A DNA stretch of 64,000 bases from Aliarcobacter sp. (lineage in GTDB: Bacteria; Campylobacterota; Campylobacteria; Campylobacterales; Arcobacteraceae): assembly GCA_028690445.1 (NCBI GenBank), contig JAQVBE010000005.1, positions 1-64,000 of the forward strand. The letters run 5' to 3'. Shown here one piece after another: positions 55,455-64,000 of this stretch. Positions within the stretch are counted from its first letter, which is position 1. Each line of letters begins with the position of its first letter. A program made the position numbers and the translations under genes. The notes under the pieces are model-generated. The model did no database searches, was not told where the DNA came from, and was given only the letters and a program-made list of their open reading frames with translations.

Positions 55455-55798
55455 AAACTATTTTTAAATATTTTATAAGATTTTATCAAAAATATTTAAC
55501 AATTTTATCTTTTGGATCATGTAGATATTATCCCTCATGTTCTCAATATGCATTATGGCAATTGGACAATAATACTTTTTTTAAGGCGATTTATTTTACA
55601 ATAACGCGAATATTAAAATGTAATCAACTTTTTGCAGGTGGATTTGATTATCCAACCATCAAGTTAAACGCAAATCAAAATATCAATTTTGAAAAAATCA
55701 AAATAAAATATTGGTATATTCCATTGAAAAATGGTAAGTATTTAGTAGTAAAGAATCGGGAGTGGAAAAAAAAGAATGAACAACATGAATCAAAATAA
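55451..55798 (+). CDS. yidD: Membrane protein insertion efficiency factor YidD
   Basis: A 115-residue YidD: an amphipathic N-terminus (FKYFIRFYQKYLTIL), then SCRYYPSCSQYA with the three conserved cysteines, ILKCNQLFAGGFDYP. It supports YidC in inserting inner-membrane proteins. Overlaps rnpA by 4 bp and yidC by 23 bp. The C-terminus is longer than usual and ends in a charged tail. Confidence 0.93.
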   Translation: MKTIFKYFIRFYQKYLTILSFGSCRYYPSCSQYALWQLDNNTFFKAIYFTITRILKCNQLFAGGFDYPTIKLNANQNINFEKIKIKYWYIPLKNGKYLVVKNREWKKKNEQHESK

Positions 55799-57383
55799 CG
55801 GTATGCAAAAACGAATGTTAATTATGACATTGATAGTTTTTGTATTTTTCATAGCTTATGAGTTTTTGGTTTTAAAACCACAACAAGAAGCTAAAGCAGC
55901 TCTTGTTAAGCAAGAACAAGAACAAAAGCAAAATGTTGCACCTGATGTAAAAACAGCAATAACAGATGCTAATAGTAGTCCAGCAAGTGCATTTAACTCT
56001 GCCGATGCTTTATCATCAAAGTCGATAGGAAATGTACAAACTGTTTCTACAATTAAAACAGCTAAAAATATTATAGAAATTGATACTTTAGGTAGAATTG
56101 CTCAAGTTACGTTAGTTGAAGAAAAATATAGAAATGAAAATGGTAATCAAATTAAATTATTTGAAGCAAACCAATTAAGACCACTTGAAGTTAGATTTGC
56201 AGATGTAAATATTAATGCAGAAGCATTTAAAGTTTCAGTAGTTGCAAATTCTGCAAATATTGATGCTACAACATCTGCACAAGAATTAATTTTAACTCAA
56301 AATCTGAATGGAACAGTTTTAACTAAAAAATTAACTTTTTATCCTGATGGACATTACGATTTAAATGTTAGTACTACAAATGAGAAAGAGTTTTTTATTA
56401 CAAATGGATTTAGACCAAATGTTTTAGCTGATATGTATGCTGTTCATGGATTTATTTCAAAATTAAATGATAATTCATTAAAAACAATTGAAGATGGAAA
56501 ATTAGATAAAAATCAAGATATTGTTGGAGCAAAGTTTATATCTAGTTTTGATAGATATTATACAACTGTAATTTATAATTTTGAAAAATCATTAAGTATA
56601 ACGCTAATGCCAGATACAAAATCTGATCCTCAAGGATTTATTCATGGAGGAAATGCTGTAACTTTTTCAGGTTTTATTGGACCCAAAAATCATAGAGATT
56701 TAGCAGCATTAAATCCTGAATTAATTGATGTAATTGATTATGGTTGGTTTACATTTATTGCAAAACCAATGTTTTTATTATTACAATTTATCCAAGGTTA
56801 TGTTGGAAATTGGGGTTGGACAATTGTTATTTTAACAGTCTTAATTAAATTAGTTCTTTTCCCGTTATCATTCAAAGGAATGGTATCGATGCAGAAATTA
56901 AAAGATTTAGCTCCTAAAATGAAAGAAATTCAAGCTAAATATAAAGACGATAAACAAAAACAATCAATGCATATGATGGAACTTTATAAAAAACATGGTG
57001 CAAACCCAATGGGTGGATGTTTACCGTTAATTTTACAAATTCCAGTATTCTTTGCAATATATAGAGTTTTGTTAAATGCAATTGAATTAAAAGGTGCTCC
57101 TTGGATGTTCTGGGTACATGACTTAGCTGAAATGGATCCTTATTTTGTTTTACCTATTTTAATGGGTATAACAATGTTTTTACAACAAAAAATTACACCA
57201 AATACAATGCAAGATGAAATGCAAAAGAAAATATTTCAATTTTTACCAGTTATTTTCACATTCTTTTTCTTATGGTTCCCGGCAGGACTTACGTTATATT
57301 GGTTTATAAATAATCTATTTACAATCGGTCAACAATACTATATTAATAGTGTATTTGAAAGAAAAAGAGCTGAGAAAAATTAG
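55776..57383 (+). CDS. yidC: Membrane protein insertase YidC
   Basis: A 535-residue Gram-negative-type YidC: first helix (about 14-31), a large periplasmic beta domain (60-315), then five C-terminal membrane segments with the positively charged cytoplasmic loop (LKDLAPKMKEIQAKYKDDKQ). It inserts proteins with or without SecYEG. ATG at 55776 is used; a second ATG lies three codons later (55785). Confidence 0.95.
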   Translation: MNNMNQNNGMQKRMLIMTLIVFVFFIAYEFLVLKPQQEAKAALVKQEQEQKQNVAPDVKTAITDANSSPASAFNSADALSSKSIGNVQTVSTIKTAKNIIEIDTLGRIAQVTLVEEKYRNENGNQIKLFEANQLRPLEVRFADVNINAEAFKVSVVANSANIDATTSAQELILTQNLNGTVLTKKLTFYPDGHYDLNVSTTNEKEFFITNGFRPNVLADMYAVHGFISKLNDNSLKTIEDGKLDKNQDIVGAKFISSFDRYYTTVIYNFEKSLSITLMPDTKSDPQGFIHGGNAVTFSGFIGPKNHRDLAALNPELIDVIDYGWFTFIAKPMFLLLQFIQGYVGNWGWTIVILTVLIKLVLFPLSFKGMVSMQKLKDLAPKMKEIQAKYKDDKQKQSMHMMELYKKHGANPMGGCLPLILQIPVFFAIYRVLLNAIELKGAPWMFWVHDLAEMDPYFVLPILMGITMFLQQKITPNTMQDEMQKKIFQFLPVIFTFFFLWFPAGLTLYWFINNLFTIGQQYYINSVFERKRAEKN

Positions 57384-57392
57384 GAACTTAAT

Positions 57393-58271
57393 ATGAAAAA
57401 GTTTGAATCGAATTGCCTAGAAAAGGTTTATGAATTAGCCACAGCAGAGTTTAATTGTTCTATTACTGAATTAGAAATAGAAGTTATCCAACAACCAAGT
57501 AAAGGTTTTCTTGGTTTTGGAAAAAAAAATGCAATTATAGAAGTATGTTTTAAAGATAATTGTAAAAAATATGTTCAGGAAACTAAATCATTTAGAAATA
57601 AAGACGTTAGAATTCAAGAAGTTTCAGAAAGAATTGAATACTCAAATCAAAAAGAAGAAAGAAATCTTTCTCAGCATCAACATGAAGATGAAATTGAATC
57701 TTCATCTTGTGTTCCTAAGGTTGACTCAAAAGATAAAATTTTTGATAAATTTTATCATGAAGAATCACAAGGTGAGATTTCAAAAATAATTATTAAAAAA
57801 GATAAAGAAAAAATTTTAAAAGAAGTACAAGAGGGTATTCATTTATTATTTGATAATACTTGTTATTGTCTTGATAAAATTAATGTTGAATTTTACGATG
57901 AAGAAACTTTGTATGTTGAGTTTTTAGGTGAAGATTCTGCTTTGTTAATAGGAAAAGAAGGCTACAGATATAAAGCATTATCTTATATTTTATTTAATTG
58001 GATTAATGAAAAATATGGTTTAATGCTAAGGCTTGAAGTTGCACAATTTTTGAAAAATCAGGAAGAAGCAATTTATACATATCTTGAACCAATTATTGAA
58101 ATAATTAAAGAAAAAGGTACTTTTAAAACAAAACCACTTGATGGTATTTTAGTTCATATTGCTTTAAAAAAATTAAGAGATGAATTCCCTGATAAATATG
58201 TTGCTGTAAAAACAAATATCAGAGGTGACAAATATGTACTTGTTAATGAATATAGAGCAAGAGAAATTTAA
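57393..58271 (+). CDS. jag: Jag (SpoIIIJ-associated) KH-R3H RNA-binding protein
   Basis: A 292-residue protein with the Jag N-terminal domain (PSKGFLGFGKKNAIIEV, 30-50), a charged linker (65-145), a KH domain (LIGKEGYRYKALSYILFNWI) and a C-terminal R3H domain (VHIALKKLRDEFPDKYVAVK). It binds RNA and travels with YidC in many bacteria. Nine bp after yidC, two bp before mnmE. Confidence 0.93.
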   Translation: MKKFESNCLEKVYELATAEFNCSITELEIEVIQQPSKGFLGFGKKNAIIEVCFKDNCKKYVQETKSFRNKDVRIQEVSERIEYSNQKEERNLSQHQHEDEIESSSCVPKVDSKDKIFDKFYHEESQGEISKIIIKKDKEKILKEVQEGIHLLFDNTCYCLDKINVEFYDEETLYVEFLGEDSALLIGKEGYRYKALSYILFNWINEKYGLMLRLEVAQFLKNQEEAIYTYLEPIIEIIKEKGTFKTKPLDGILVHIALKKLRDEFPDKYVAVKTNIRGDKYVLVNEYRAREI

Positions 58272-58273
58272 TC

Positions 58274-59614
58274 TTGTTTGATAATGCTACAATTGTTGCA
58301 ATTGCAACAGCCAATGGAATTGGCTCTATTTCTATAGTTAGAATTTCGGGGGTAAATGCTCTTGAAATTGCTACAAAAATTTCAAAAAAAACAACTTTTC
58401 AACCAAGACTTGCAACTCTTTCTTCTTTGTATGATTTTAATAGTGAAGTAATAGACGAAGCTTTAATTTTATATTTTAAAGCACCTTTTTCTTTTACTGG
58501 TGAAGATGTTATTGAATTCCAATGTCATGGTGGAGTTGCAATTGCAAATATGCTTATAAATGAAGCTTTAAAATATGGAGCTAGAATCGCAAATCCAGGC
58601 GAGTTTTCAAAACGAGCTTTTTTTAATAATAAGATAGATTTAACAAAAGCAGAAGCAATTTCAAAAATTATTGAAGCAAGAAGTGAAGATGCTGTAAAAT
58701 TATTAGCTCGACAACTAAAAGGTGAACTTACAAATTTTGTAAATGAAATTAGAGAAGATTTACTTTTTATGTTAGCTTATACTGAAGTTTCAATTGATTA
58801 TGCAGAAGATGATTTACCAAGTGATATTTTTGCTCAAATCAAAAATAAAATGGAGAACATTATTGTAAAACTATCTAATACTTTAGATGCAAGCCGTAGA
58901 CGAGAAGGAATGATTGAAGGCTTTAAAGTTGCAATTATTGGTAAACCAAATGTAGGGAAATCTTCACTTCTAAATAAACTTCTAAATTATGATAGAGCAA
59001 TTATTTCAGATATTGCAGGAACTACAAGAGATACGATTGAAGAGTCTGTACGAATTGGAACACATATTATAAAAATAGTTGATACAGCTGGAATTAGAGA
59101 TGCAAGAGATGTTATAGAAAGAATTGGGATTGAAAAATCTATCGAAGCTATAAGTGAAGCAGATATTGTGATAGCTTTGTTTGATAATGGTAAAGTTTGT
59201 GATGATGAAGATTACAAAATAATCCAATTAATAGATGAAAATTCAAATAAAGAGATATTAAAAGTATTAAATAAATCAGATTTACAAAATTATTTTGATA
59301 AAACTAAGATAGATGATTTTATTGAGTTATCAACTAAAGAAGATATTAATCCATTAATTAAAAAAATTGAGATGATTTTAGATTCAAATACTCATAGTGA
59401 TGAAATGACATTAATATCAAAAAGACAAATTTTATCTGTTGAAAATACACTTTATAGTATAAATTTATCTAAAAATCCACTTGAAACTGGTGAATTAGAA
59501 TTCTTTGCACATTATATAACAGAAGCATTAGAACAAATTTCATCAATTACAAGACCTTATGAAAATGACCAAATGTTGGATGTAATGTTTGGTGAATTTT
59601 GCCTAGGTAAATAG
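58274..59614 (+). CDS. mnmE: tRNA modification GTPase MnmE
   Basis: A 446-residue MnmE: N-terminal folate-binding domain (IVAIATANGIGSISIVRISG), central helices, inserted G domain (G1 GKPNVGKSS, DIAGTTRDTIEE, G3 DTAGIRD, G4 NKSD) and the C-terminal CLGK with the conserved cysteine. With MnmG it modifies wobble U34 of certain tRNAs. It starts with TTG at 58274, 2 bp after jag. Confidence 0.95.
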   Translation: MFDNATIVAIATANGIGSISIVRISGVNALEIATKISKKTTFQPRLATLSSLYDFNSEVIDEALILYFKAPFSFTGEDVIEFQCHGGVAIANMLINEALKYGARIANPGEFSKRAFFNNKIDLTKAEAISKIIEARSEDAVKLLARQLKGELTNFVNEIREDLLFMLAYTEVSIDYAEDDLPSDIFAQIKNKMENIIVKLSNTLDASRRREGMIEGFKVAIIGKPNVGKSSLLNKLLNYDRAIISDIAGTTRDTIEESVRIGTHIIKIVDTAGIRDARDVIERIGIEKSIEAISEADIVIALFDNGKVCDDEDYKIIQLIDENSNKEILKVLNKSDLQNYFDKTKIDDFIELSTKEDINPLIKKIEMILDSNTHSDEMTLISKRQILSVENTLYSINLSKNPLETGELEFFAHYITEALEQISSITRPYENDQMLDVMFGEFCLGK

Positions 59615-59632
59615 ATTTAAATTAGGAAAAAA

Positions 59633-60055
59633 ATGAAAAAATATTTTGTGTTAATTTTATTATTTATAAGTTTTGGTATTACTAATTTGTTAGCAGATCA
59701 ATGGGATGGCTTTTTCAAAGCAACAGGATTTCCTCGAAAAGTAGTTGATAATGGTTCAGTTGTAACTGGAAAAATCTATGATGCAGCTGTTACATATCAA
59801 ATTTCTAATAATGATGGAATTAAAGGAAATTTTGAGAATAGTGATAGTGCAAAAGTTACAATTACTAATAAAAAGGGAAAAATAATTTCTACTAAGAAAT
59901 TTATGACAACAATTGAATTAAGAACTTGGGCAAGAGAAAATTTTACAGATATTTTTAGTTCAATAATTGGAGATAATCCTCAAATAACATCAGAGAATAT
60001 AAAAGAATTAACGCAACTAGCTTCAGTTGTACTTTTAAATAAAAATTTAGATTAA
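59633..60055 (+). CDS. Exported hypothetical protein
   Basis: A 140-residue protein with a clear signal peptide (1-21, ending LLADQW) and a mature part rich in beta-type sequence (GSVVTGKIYDAAVTYQIS) followed by helices. No family recognised. It is 18 bp after mnmE and may be transcribed with it. Periplasmic location is inferred. Confidence 0.7.
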   Translation: MKKYFVLILLFISFGITNLLADQWDGFFKATGFPRKVVDNGSVVTGKIYDAAVTYQISNNDGIKGNFENSDSAKVTITNKKGKIISTKKFMTTIELRTWARENFTDIFSSIIGDNPQITSENIKELTQLASVVLLNKNLD

Positions 60056-60084
60056 ATAATAAAGTTTTTTCAACTTTATTATTT
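60054..60084. terminator. Bidirectional terminator
   Basis: AAATAATAAAGTT (60054-60066) and AACTTTATTATTT (60072-60084) form a perfect 13-bp stem with a 5-base loop, between the convergent exported-protein gene and the sixA-like gene. Confidence 0.7.
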
Positions 60085-60561
60085 ATTTGGATAATCATAG
60101 CAAATTAATTTTGCATTCTCTTTACAAATATCAATCCATGAATTACAATCAAACTCTATTTCCATAATTGCACCCATTTGAAATTTCTCTTTAAATCCAA
60201 CAAGTGTAATTGCAAGTGCTGTTAATGATGGATTATGTCCTACTAAAAGTATTGAATCAACTGTATCAAAAGTGTAACTTATAGTTTCTATTAACTCATT
60301 AACAAAAGCCATATATAAAACTTCATTTAACATTATAGTTTTGTTATATTTTAATGCTTCAGCAAAGATTTCAGCAGTTTTTTTCGTTCTAGCTGCTGGA
60401 CTTGCAACTATTAAATCAATAGGTAGATTTTTTAATGCAAAAAAATTTGCCATATTTTGCGCGTCTCGAATCCCCTCTGGACTTAATTCTCTATCATAAT
60501 CATCTTGTTCTAATAATTCATTTTCTTTTTGTGCATGTCTTACAATGTAAAGTTTTTTCAT
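60079..60561 (-). CDS. sixA: SixA-like phosphohistidine phosphatase
   Basis: A 160-residue histidine phosphatase family protein: the N-terminal RHA motif (YIVRHAQKE, H9), SPAARTKKTAE and LLVGHNPSLT with the second histidine. SixA removes phosphate from phosphohistidine in phosphotransfer proteins; other small family members act on other phosphoesters, so the substrate is not certain. Confidence 0.85.
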   Translation of the reverse strand: MKKLYIVRHAQKENELLEQDDYDRELSPEGIRDAQNMANFFALKNLPIDLIVASPAARTKKTAEIFAEALKYNKTIMLNEVLYMAFVNELIETISYTFDTVDSILLVGHNPSLTALAITLVGFKEKFQMGAIMEIEFDCNSWIDICKENAKLICYDYPNK

Positions 60562-60707
60562 TTTTCCTCTAGAGTTATATATAATAAGTTATTCTAAGTT
60601 ATTTTTACTTTTCTTTATATAAAATATAGAGTTTATTTTAAATAATATATAGTTTAATTTTTATTAACTAATATTTGTTAGAATATATGAAAATTTAGGA
60701 GAATTAA

Positions 60708-61559
60708 ATGGAACAAATTAAAACAGTCTTTTTACTTACTTTCCTTACAGTTTTGTTTGTGTCTATAGGTTATTCTTTCGGTGGAACAAATGGGATGCTC
60801 ATAGCATTTCTAATGGCAGGTGGAATTAACTTTTATGCATATTATTATTCAGACCAACAAGTTTTAAAACATTATGATGCAACACTTCTTGAAGATGCAA
60901 GACATCCTATTTATAAGATTACTCAAAAATTAACACTTAAAGCTGGACTTCCCATGCCAAAAGTTTATTTAATACCTGACCATACTCCAAATGCTTTTGC
61001 AACAGGAAGAAACTATGAATATGCAGCTGTGGCTGTAACTATGGGTTTATATGAAATGTTAAATGAAAAAGAACTTGAAGGAGTAATTGCCCATGAGTTA
61101 TCTCACATAAAACATTATGATATTTTAATTGGCACAATTGCAGCTGTTTTTGCAGGAGCAATTTCAATGATTGCAAATATGATGCAATTTGGAGCTATGT
61201 TTGGTGAAAATAATAATAGACAAGGTTCTAATCCAATTATGATGATTGTAATGGCAATATTATTACCACTTGCAGCTTCAATTATTCAAATGACTGTAAG
61301 TAGAAGTAGAGAATATATGGCTGATGAAGAATCTGCTAGAATGACTGGAAATCCATCTGGTTTGCAATCTGCACTAACAAAATTAGAAAATTATGCAAGA
61401 AGTGGACATCAAATTCATAATGCAACAGAACAAACAGCCCATATGTTTATTATTAATCCTTTTTCAGGTTTTAAATCAACTTTTGGGAATTTATTTAGAA
61501 CCCATCCTACGACTGAAGATAGGATTTTAAGGCTTGAAGAATTAAAAAAAGAGATTTGA
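60708..61559 (+). CDS. htpX: HtpX-type M48 membrane metalloprotease
   Basis: A 283-residue protease: two N-terminal helices (6-22, 26-46), zinc motif H129-E130-LSH133, two further helices (about 141-160 and 176-195) and the third-ligand helix [13 protein letters not shown]. It degrades misfolded inner-membrane proteins and is often stress induced. Stands alone with its own promoter region. Confidence 0.94.
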   Translation: MEQIKTVFLLTFLTVLFVSIGYSFGGTNGMLIAFLMAGGINFYAYYYSDQQVLKHYDATLLEDARHPIYKITQKLTLKAGLPMPKVYLIPDHTPNAFATGRNYEYAAVAVTMGLYEMLNEKELEGVIAHELSHIKHYDILIGTIAAVFAGAISMIANMMQFGAMFGENNNRQGSNPIMMIVMAILLPLAASIIQMTVSRSREYMADEESARMTGNPSGLQSALTKLENYARSGHQIHNATEQTAHMFIINPFSGFKSTFGNLFRTHPTTEDRILRLEELKKEI

Positions 61560-61632
61560 AGATGTAGGAATAATGTATTATTTGATATAATATATAAAAT
61601 TGAACTCGATATAAATATAAAGGAAATTAAAT

Positions 61633-62130
61633 ATGATAAAAATTATTTCATCAGTAGTAGCAGTAGGATTTTTAATTGTTGGATGTGCTTCAAAACAGGT
61701 AGATACAGGACCAAAATATAGTATTGATATAATCAAAAAAAATAGTGAATATATTATAAAACCTTTACAATATACATCTGCAAAATTAATTTCAGGTATT
61801 AAAAGTTTAAATAATGATTCAACACCTATAATTTTAGGAACGGATAATTGTAGAATTTTAGGTGAAGCAAAATCAGTAGATAAATATGTTGCAAATACAA
61901 AAATTCTAAAAGTTAATTGTACTATTGATGGGGAAGAGTATGAATCAAGAGATATAAAAGCTTGGTTAATGAAAGATAATTATGTAGGAATTGATTTATC
62001 TAAGAAAGAAGTTGATAAAAGAGATGATCAAAAGATAAATGAAACAGATAATAAACAAAGTTTATATGGCTTAAATCCAGGTCAAGAAGTAAAGATTTTT
62101 ATTGAAGAGGGTTCTTTAACAAAAATTTAA
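61633..62130 (+). CDS. Hypothetical lipoprotein
   Basis: A 165-residue protein with a lipoprotein signal (MIKIISSVVAVGFLIVGC, lipidated C18). The mature part holds two further cysteines (TDNCRILG and KVNCTID) that could form a disulphide, and an acidic tail. No family recognised. Confidence 0.7.
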   Translation: MIKIISSVVAVGFLIVGCASKQVDTGPKYSIDIIKKNSEYIIKPLQYTSAKLISGIKSLNNDSTPIILGTDNCRILGEAKSVDKYVANTKILKVNCTIDGEEYESRDIKAWLMKDNYVGIDLSKKEVDKRDDQKINETDNKQSLYGLNPGQEVKIFIEEGSLTKI

Positions 62131-62224
62131 TATTAGTTTTAGTTATTGTAAAATTGTAACATTAAGTTATAAGATATTTTTTTAACATTTTTTATTAAAT
62201 GTAATTTTCAAATTAGGTTGTATT

Positions 62225-63028
62225 ATGAGATTTTTTTTAGCAGTTTTATGTTTTATGTTTATTCCGACTTTAGTATTTTCAGATAGTTCAGAAGTTTTTC
62301 ATAAAATTGAAAAAGATTTAGATTCTATAATTATTAAAGATTTAAATAAAAAAAGATTGATATTTACAAAAGGTGAAAATCAAAGATTAAGTCCAGCTAG
62401 TTTGACTAAAATTATGACTGCCATACTTGCAATTGAAAGTGGAAATATGAATAGTATTGTTACAATTACACCTGAAATGAAAAAAGTTGAACCTACTATT
62501 GCAAATTTTCAAGTTGGTGAAAAATTTTATTTAAAAGATTTAGTACATGCTGCTTTGATTAGATCTGCTAATGATGCAGCAAATTCTATTGCAATTTATT
62601 TAGGAAAAGGAAATAAACAATTATTTGTAAATATGATGAATATTAAAGCAAAACAATTAGGTATGACAAATACAAATTTTACAAATCCTTGTGGTTTTGA
62701 TGCGGGAAATCATAGATCTACAGCTAGGGATTTATTGGTTCTTACCGAATATGCAATAAAAAATCCAACTTTTAATTCTATTGTAAAACTAGATAAATAT
62801 TCTTTTTCTGCATTAAATACAAATAAGAAATATTTTTTCACAACAAGTAATAAACTTTTAAAAGATGAGCCATATATTATTGGTGTTAAAACAGGGTATA
62901 CAAATAAAGCGGGAGCTTGTTTAATTGCTAGAGCTAAAAAGGGTAATCAAGATATTTTGATGGTTATGTTAAATGCTCATAACAGATGGCCAAATGCTAA
63001 AAAAGCTTTAGATTCAATTATGGATTAA
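62225..63028 (+). CDS. D-alanyl-D-alanine carboxypeptidase (low-mass PBP)
   Basis: A 267-residue exported enzyme: signal peptide (1-19), catalytic S59-LT-K62 (PASLTKIM), S114-A-N116 and K222-TG. It trims the terminal D-alanine of peptidoglycan pentapeptides. It lacks the C-terminal beta domain and amphipathic anchor of PBP5/6, so it is a short, probably soluble periplasmic form. Confidence 0.92.
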   Translation: MRFFLAVLCFMFIPTLVFSDSSEVFHKIEKDLDSIIIKDLNKKRLIFTKGENQRLSPASLTKIMTAILAIESGNMNSIVTITPEMKKVEPTIANFQVGEKFYLKDLVHAALIRSANDAANSIAIYLGKGNKQLFVNMMNIKAKQLGMTNTNFTNPCGFDAGNHRSTARDLLVLTEYAIKNPTFNSIVKLDKYSFSALNTNKKYFFTTSNKLLKDEPYIIGVKTGYTNKAGACLIARAKKGNQDILMVMLNAHNRWPNAKKALDSIMD

Positions 63029-63039
63029 TTGAAATAAAA

Positions 63040-63068
63040 AAAGCAACCCTTGACCAAAGAGTTGCTTT
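63040..63068 (-). terminator. Terminator of aroC
   Basis: AAAGCAAC (63040-63047) and GTTGCTTT (63061-63068) form an 8-bp stem; on the minus strand it is followed by TTTTTTT. It may also act weakly on the carboxypeptidase gene. Confidence 0.6.
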
Positions 63069-63105
63069 AAGTTGAAAGTATATATAAAAAACTTTAAACG
63101 AATCT

Positions 63106-64000
63106 TTATTTAGAGTAGACTTTTTTAACATTTTCCATTTTAGAAGACATATTTAGTAAAACCATATCTGCAAGTACTAAAGCTATCATTGATTCAGCAA
63201 CAACACTTCCCCTAACTGCTACACATGGGTCATGTCGTCCTTTTAATTGACAATTTACTTCATCATTATGTATATCTATTGTTTCTTGTTCTATAAAAAT
63301 AGAAGGAGTAGCTTTGAAATAAACTTTTACATTTATATCATCACCATTTGAGATACCACCTAAAATTCCACCACTATGATTTGTTTTAAAGCCATCTTTT
63401 CTTATTTGGTCATTATTATCATAGCCTTTTACTTTTGAAGCTAGAATACCATCTCCAATTTCAACAGCTTTTACAGCATTTATACTCATCATTGCATTTG
63501 CTATTTGAGAATCAAGTTTAAAATATAAAGGTTCTCCAAGCCCAATTGGAGCATTTTTTACATTTATTAAGGCAACTCCACCAACACTATTATGTGAGTT
63601 CTTTGCCTCTAAAATAGCATCTTTTTGAGCTTGTTCAACGTTTAAATCAAGAGCAAAAATTTCAGATTCACTAACTTTTGAAAAATCATAAGTTGTTGCT
63701 TTTATTCCATCAATCTCAGAAATTCCACTTTGGATAGTTATATCAAGTTCATTTAGCATAAGTTTTGCAATTGCACCAGCGGCAACCCTTGCTGCTGTTT
63801 CTCTTGCGCTACTTCTTCCTCCACCTCTATAATCTCTAATTCCATATTTATTAAAATAAGTAAAATCAGCATGACCAGGTCTGAATAAATCTTTTACATT
63901 TGAATAATCACCACTTTTTTGATTTTCATTAAAAATAATCATTGAAATAGAAGTTCCAGTAGTAAATCCTTCAAAAATTCCTGAAAGAATCTCTACAACA
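63106..64000 (-). CDS. aroC: Chorismate synthase, N-terminus beyond the window
   Basis: The frame stays open to the window edge ([20 protein letters not shown] upstream of [13 protein letters not shown]), so about 298 residues are visible of an expected 360. Signatures include the AroC motif [39 protein letters not shown]-type sequence, [13 protein letters not shown] and [15 protein letters not shown]. It makes chorismate from EPSP with reduced FMN. The AroC start is to the right of the window. Confidence 0.95.
   Translation of the reverse strand, partial: VVEILSGIFEGFTTGTSISMIIFNENQKSGDYSNVKDLFRPGHADFTYFNKYGIRDYRGGGRSSARETAARVAAGAIAKLMLNELDITIQSGISEIDGIKATTYDFSKVSESEIFALDLNVEQAQKDAILEAKNSHNSVGGVALINVKNAPIGLGEPLYFKLDSQIANAMMSINAVKAVEIGDGILASKVKGYDNNDQIRKDGFKTNHSGGILGGISNGDDINVKVYFKATPSIFIEQETIDIHNDEVNCQLKGRHDPCVAVRGSVVAESMIALVLADMVLLNMSSKMENVKKVYSK

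Noticed and set aside
1-64000. CRISPR arrays, insertion sequences, rRNA and tRNA genes
   Set aside because: No regularly spaced repeats, no transposase genes and no rRNA or ordinary tRNA were seen; the only RNA gene supported is ssrA.

Overview
The window is a low-GC chromosomal segment of a free-living, respiring Campylobacterota bacterium, most likely an Arcobacter/Aliarcobacter-type organism. This rests on the very AT-rich coding style, a Wolinella-type nitrous oxide reductase cluster with a haem-tailed Sec-type NosZ, the carboxynorspermidine pathway, Csd/Pgp-type cell-shape peptidases, histidine kinases with an AHQWRQPL H-box, and an HspR (HAIR) type heat-shock operator at clpB. The genus call is inference; no 16S rRNA gene is present.

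Positions 1-8637 are a mobile island inserted at the 3' end of ssrA (tmRNA, 8638-9023, minus strand). Next to the junction is a P4-type tyrosine integrase (7249-8514). The other end of the island lies left of the window. Its cargo is a truncated unknown gene, a 0.5 kb non-coding stretch holding a roughly 340-bp imperfect inverted repeat, a small frameshifted gene, a small membrane protein, a divergent membrane-anchored TPR protein, and a tightly overlapping five-gene operon (3191-7195). That operon encodes a metallophosphoesterase, a thymidylate-kinase-like P-loop protein whose Walker A lysine is replaced by threonine, a thymidylate-synthase-like protein whose catalytic cysteine is replaced by serine, a MazG-like pyrophosphohydrolase, and a thymidylate synthase with intact active-site residues and a long unknown C-terminal extension. 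I regard this pyrimidine-nucleotide operon as the best candidate for an undescribed system. Anti-phage nucleotide control and DNA-base modification are both possible roles, and neither is shown by the sequence.

Positions 9024-29755 are mostly core genome. They hold norspermidine/spermidine synthesis (carboxynorspermidine dehydrogenase and decarboxylase) with a rubredoxin wedged between, two PPK2-type polyphosphate kinases (one with an integrase-like arm domain), tig-clpP-def, comM, era, a minimal type II secretion/type IV pilus-like operon resembling the Campylobacter transformation genes, corA, folE, an M23 peptidase and an L,D-transpeptidase/carboxypeptidase whose signal peptide is out of frame, and purL.

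Positions 29779-39834 form the complete nos cluster on the minus strand: nosZ as its own unit with a terminator, a second unit nosB-D-G-C1-C2-H-F-L, and an upstream unit with nosY displaced in front of nosZ together with a second NosL-like protein. Each unit is preceded by an FNR/CRP-type palindrome, so electron delivery, copper supply and the reductase can be induced together under low oxygen.

Positions 40010-64000 hold purH, two unusual sensor kinases (one with two periplasmic binding-protein domains, one paired with a LivJ-like protein), bioA, a Nudix hydrolase, msrB/NYN-LOTUS/msrA, rnhB, clpB with a consensus promoter embedded in a HAIR operator, the rpmH-rnpA-yidD-yidC-jag-mnmE ribosome/membrane-insertion block (rnpA has no ATG/GTG/TTG start), sixA, htpX, a D-alanyl-D-alanine carboxypeptidase, and a truncated aroC at the right edge.
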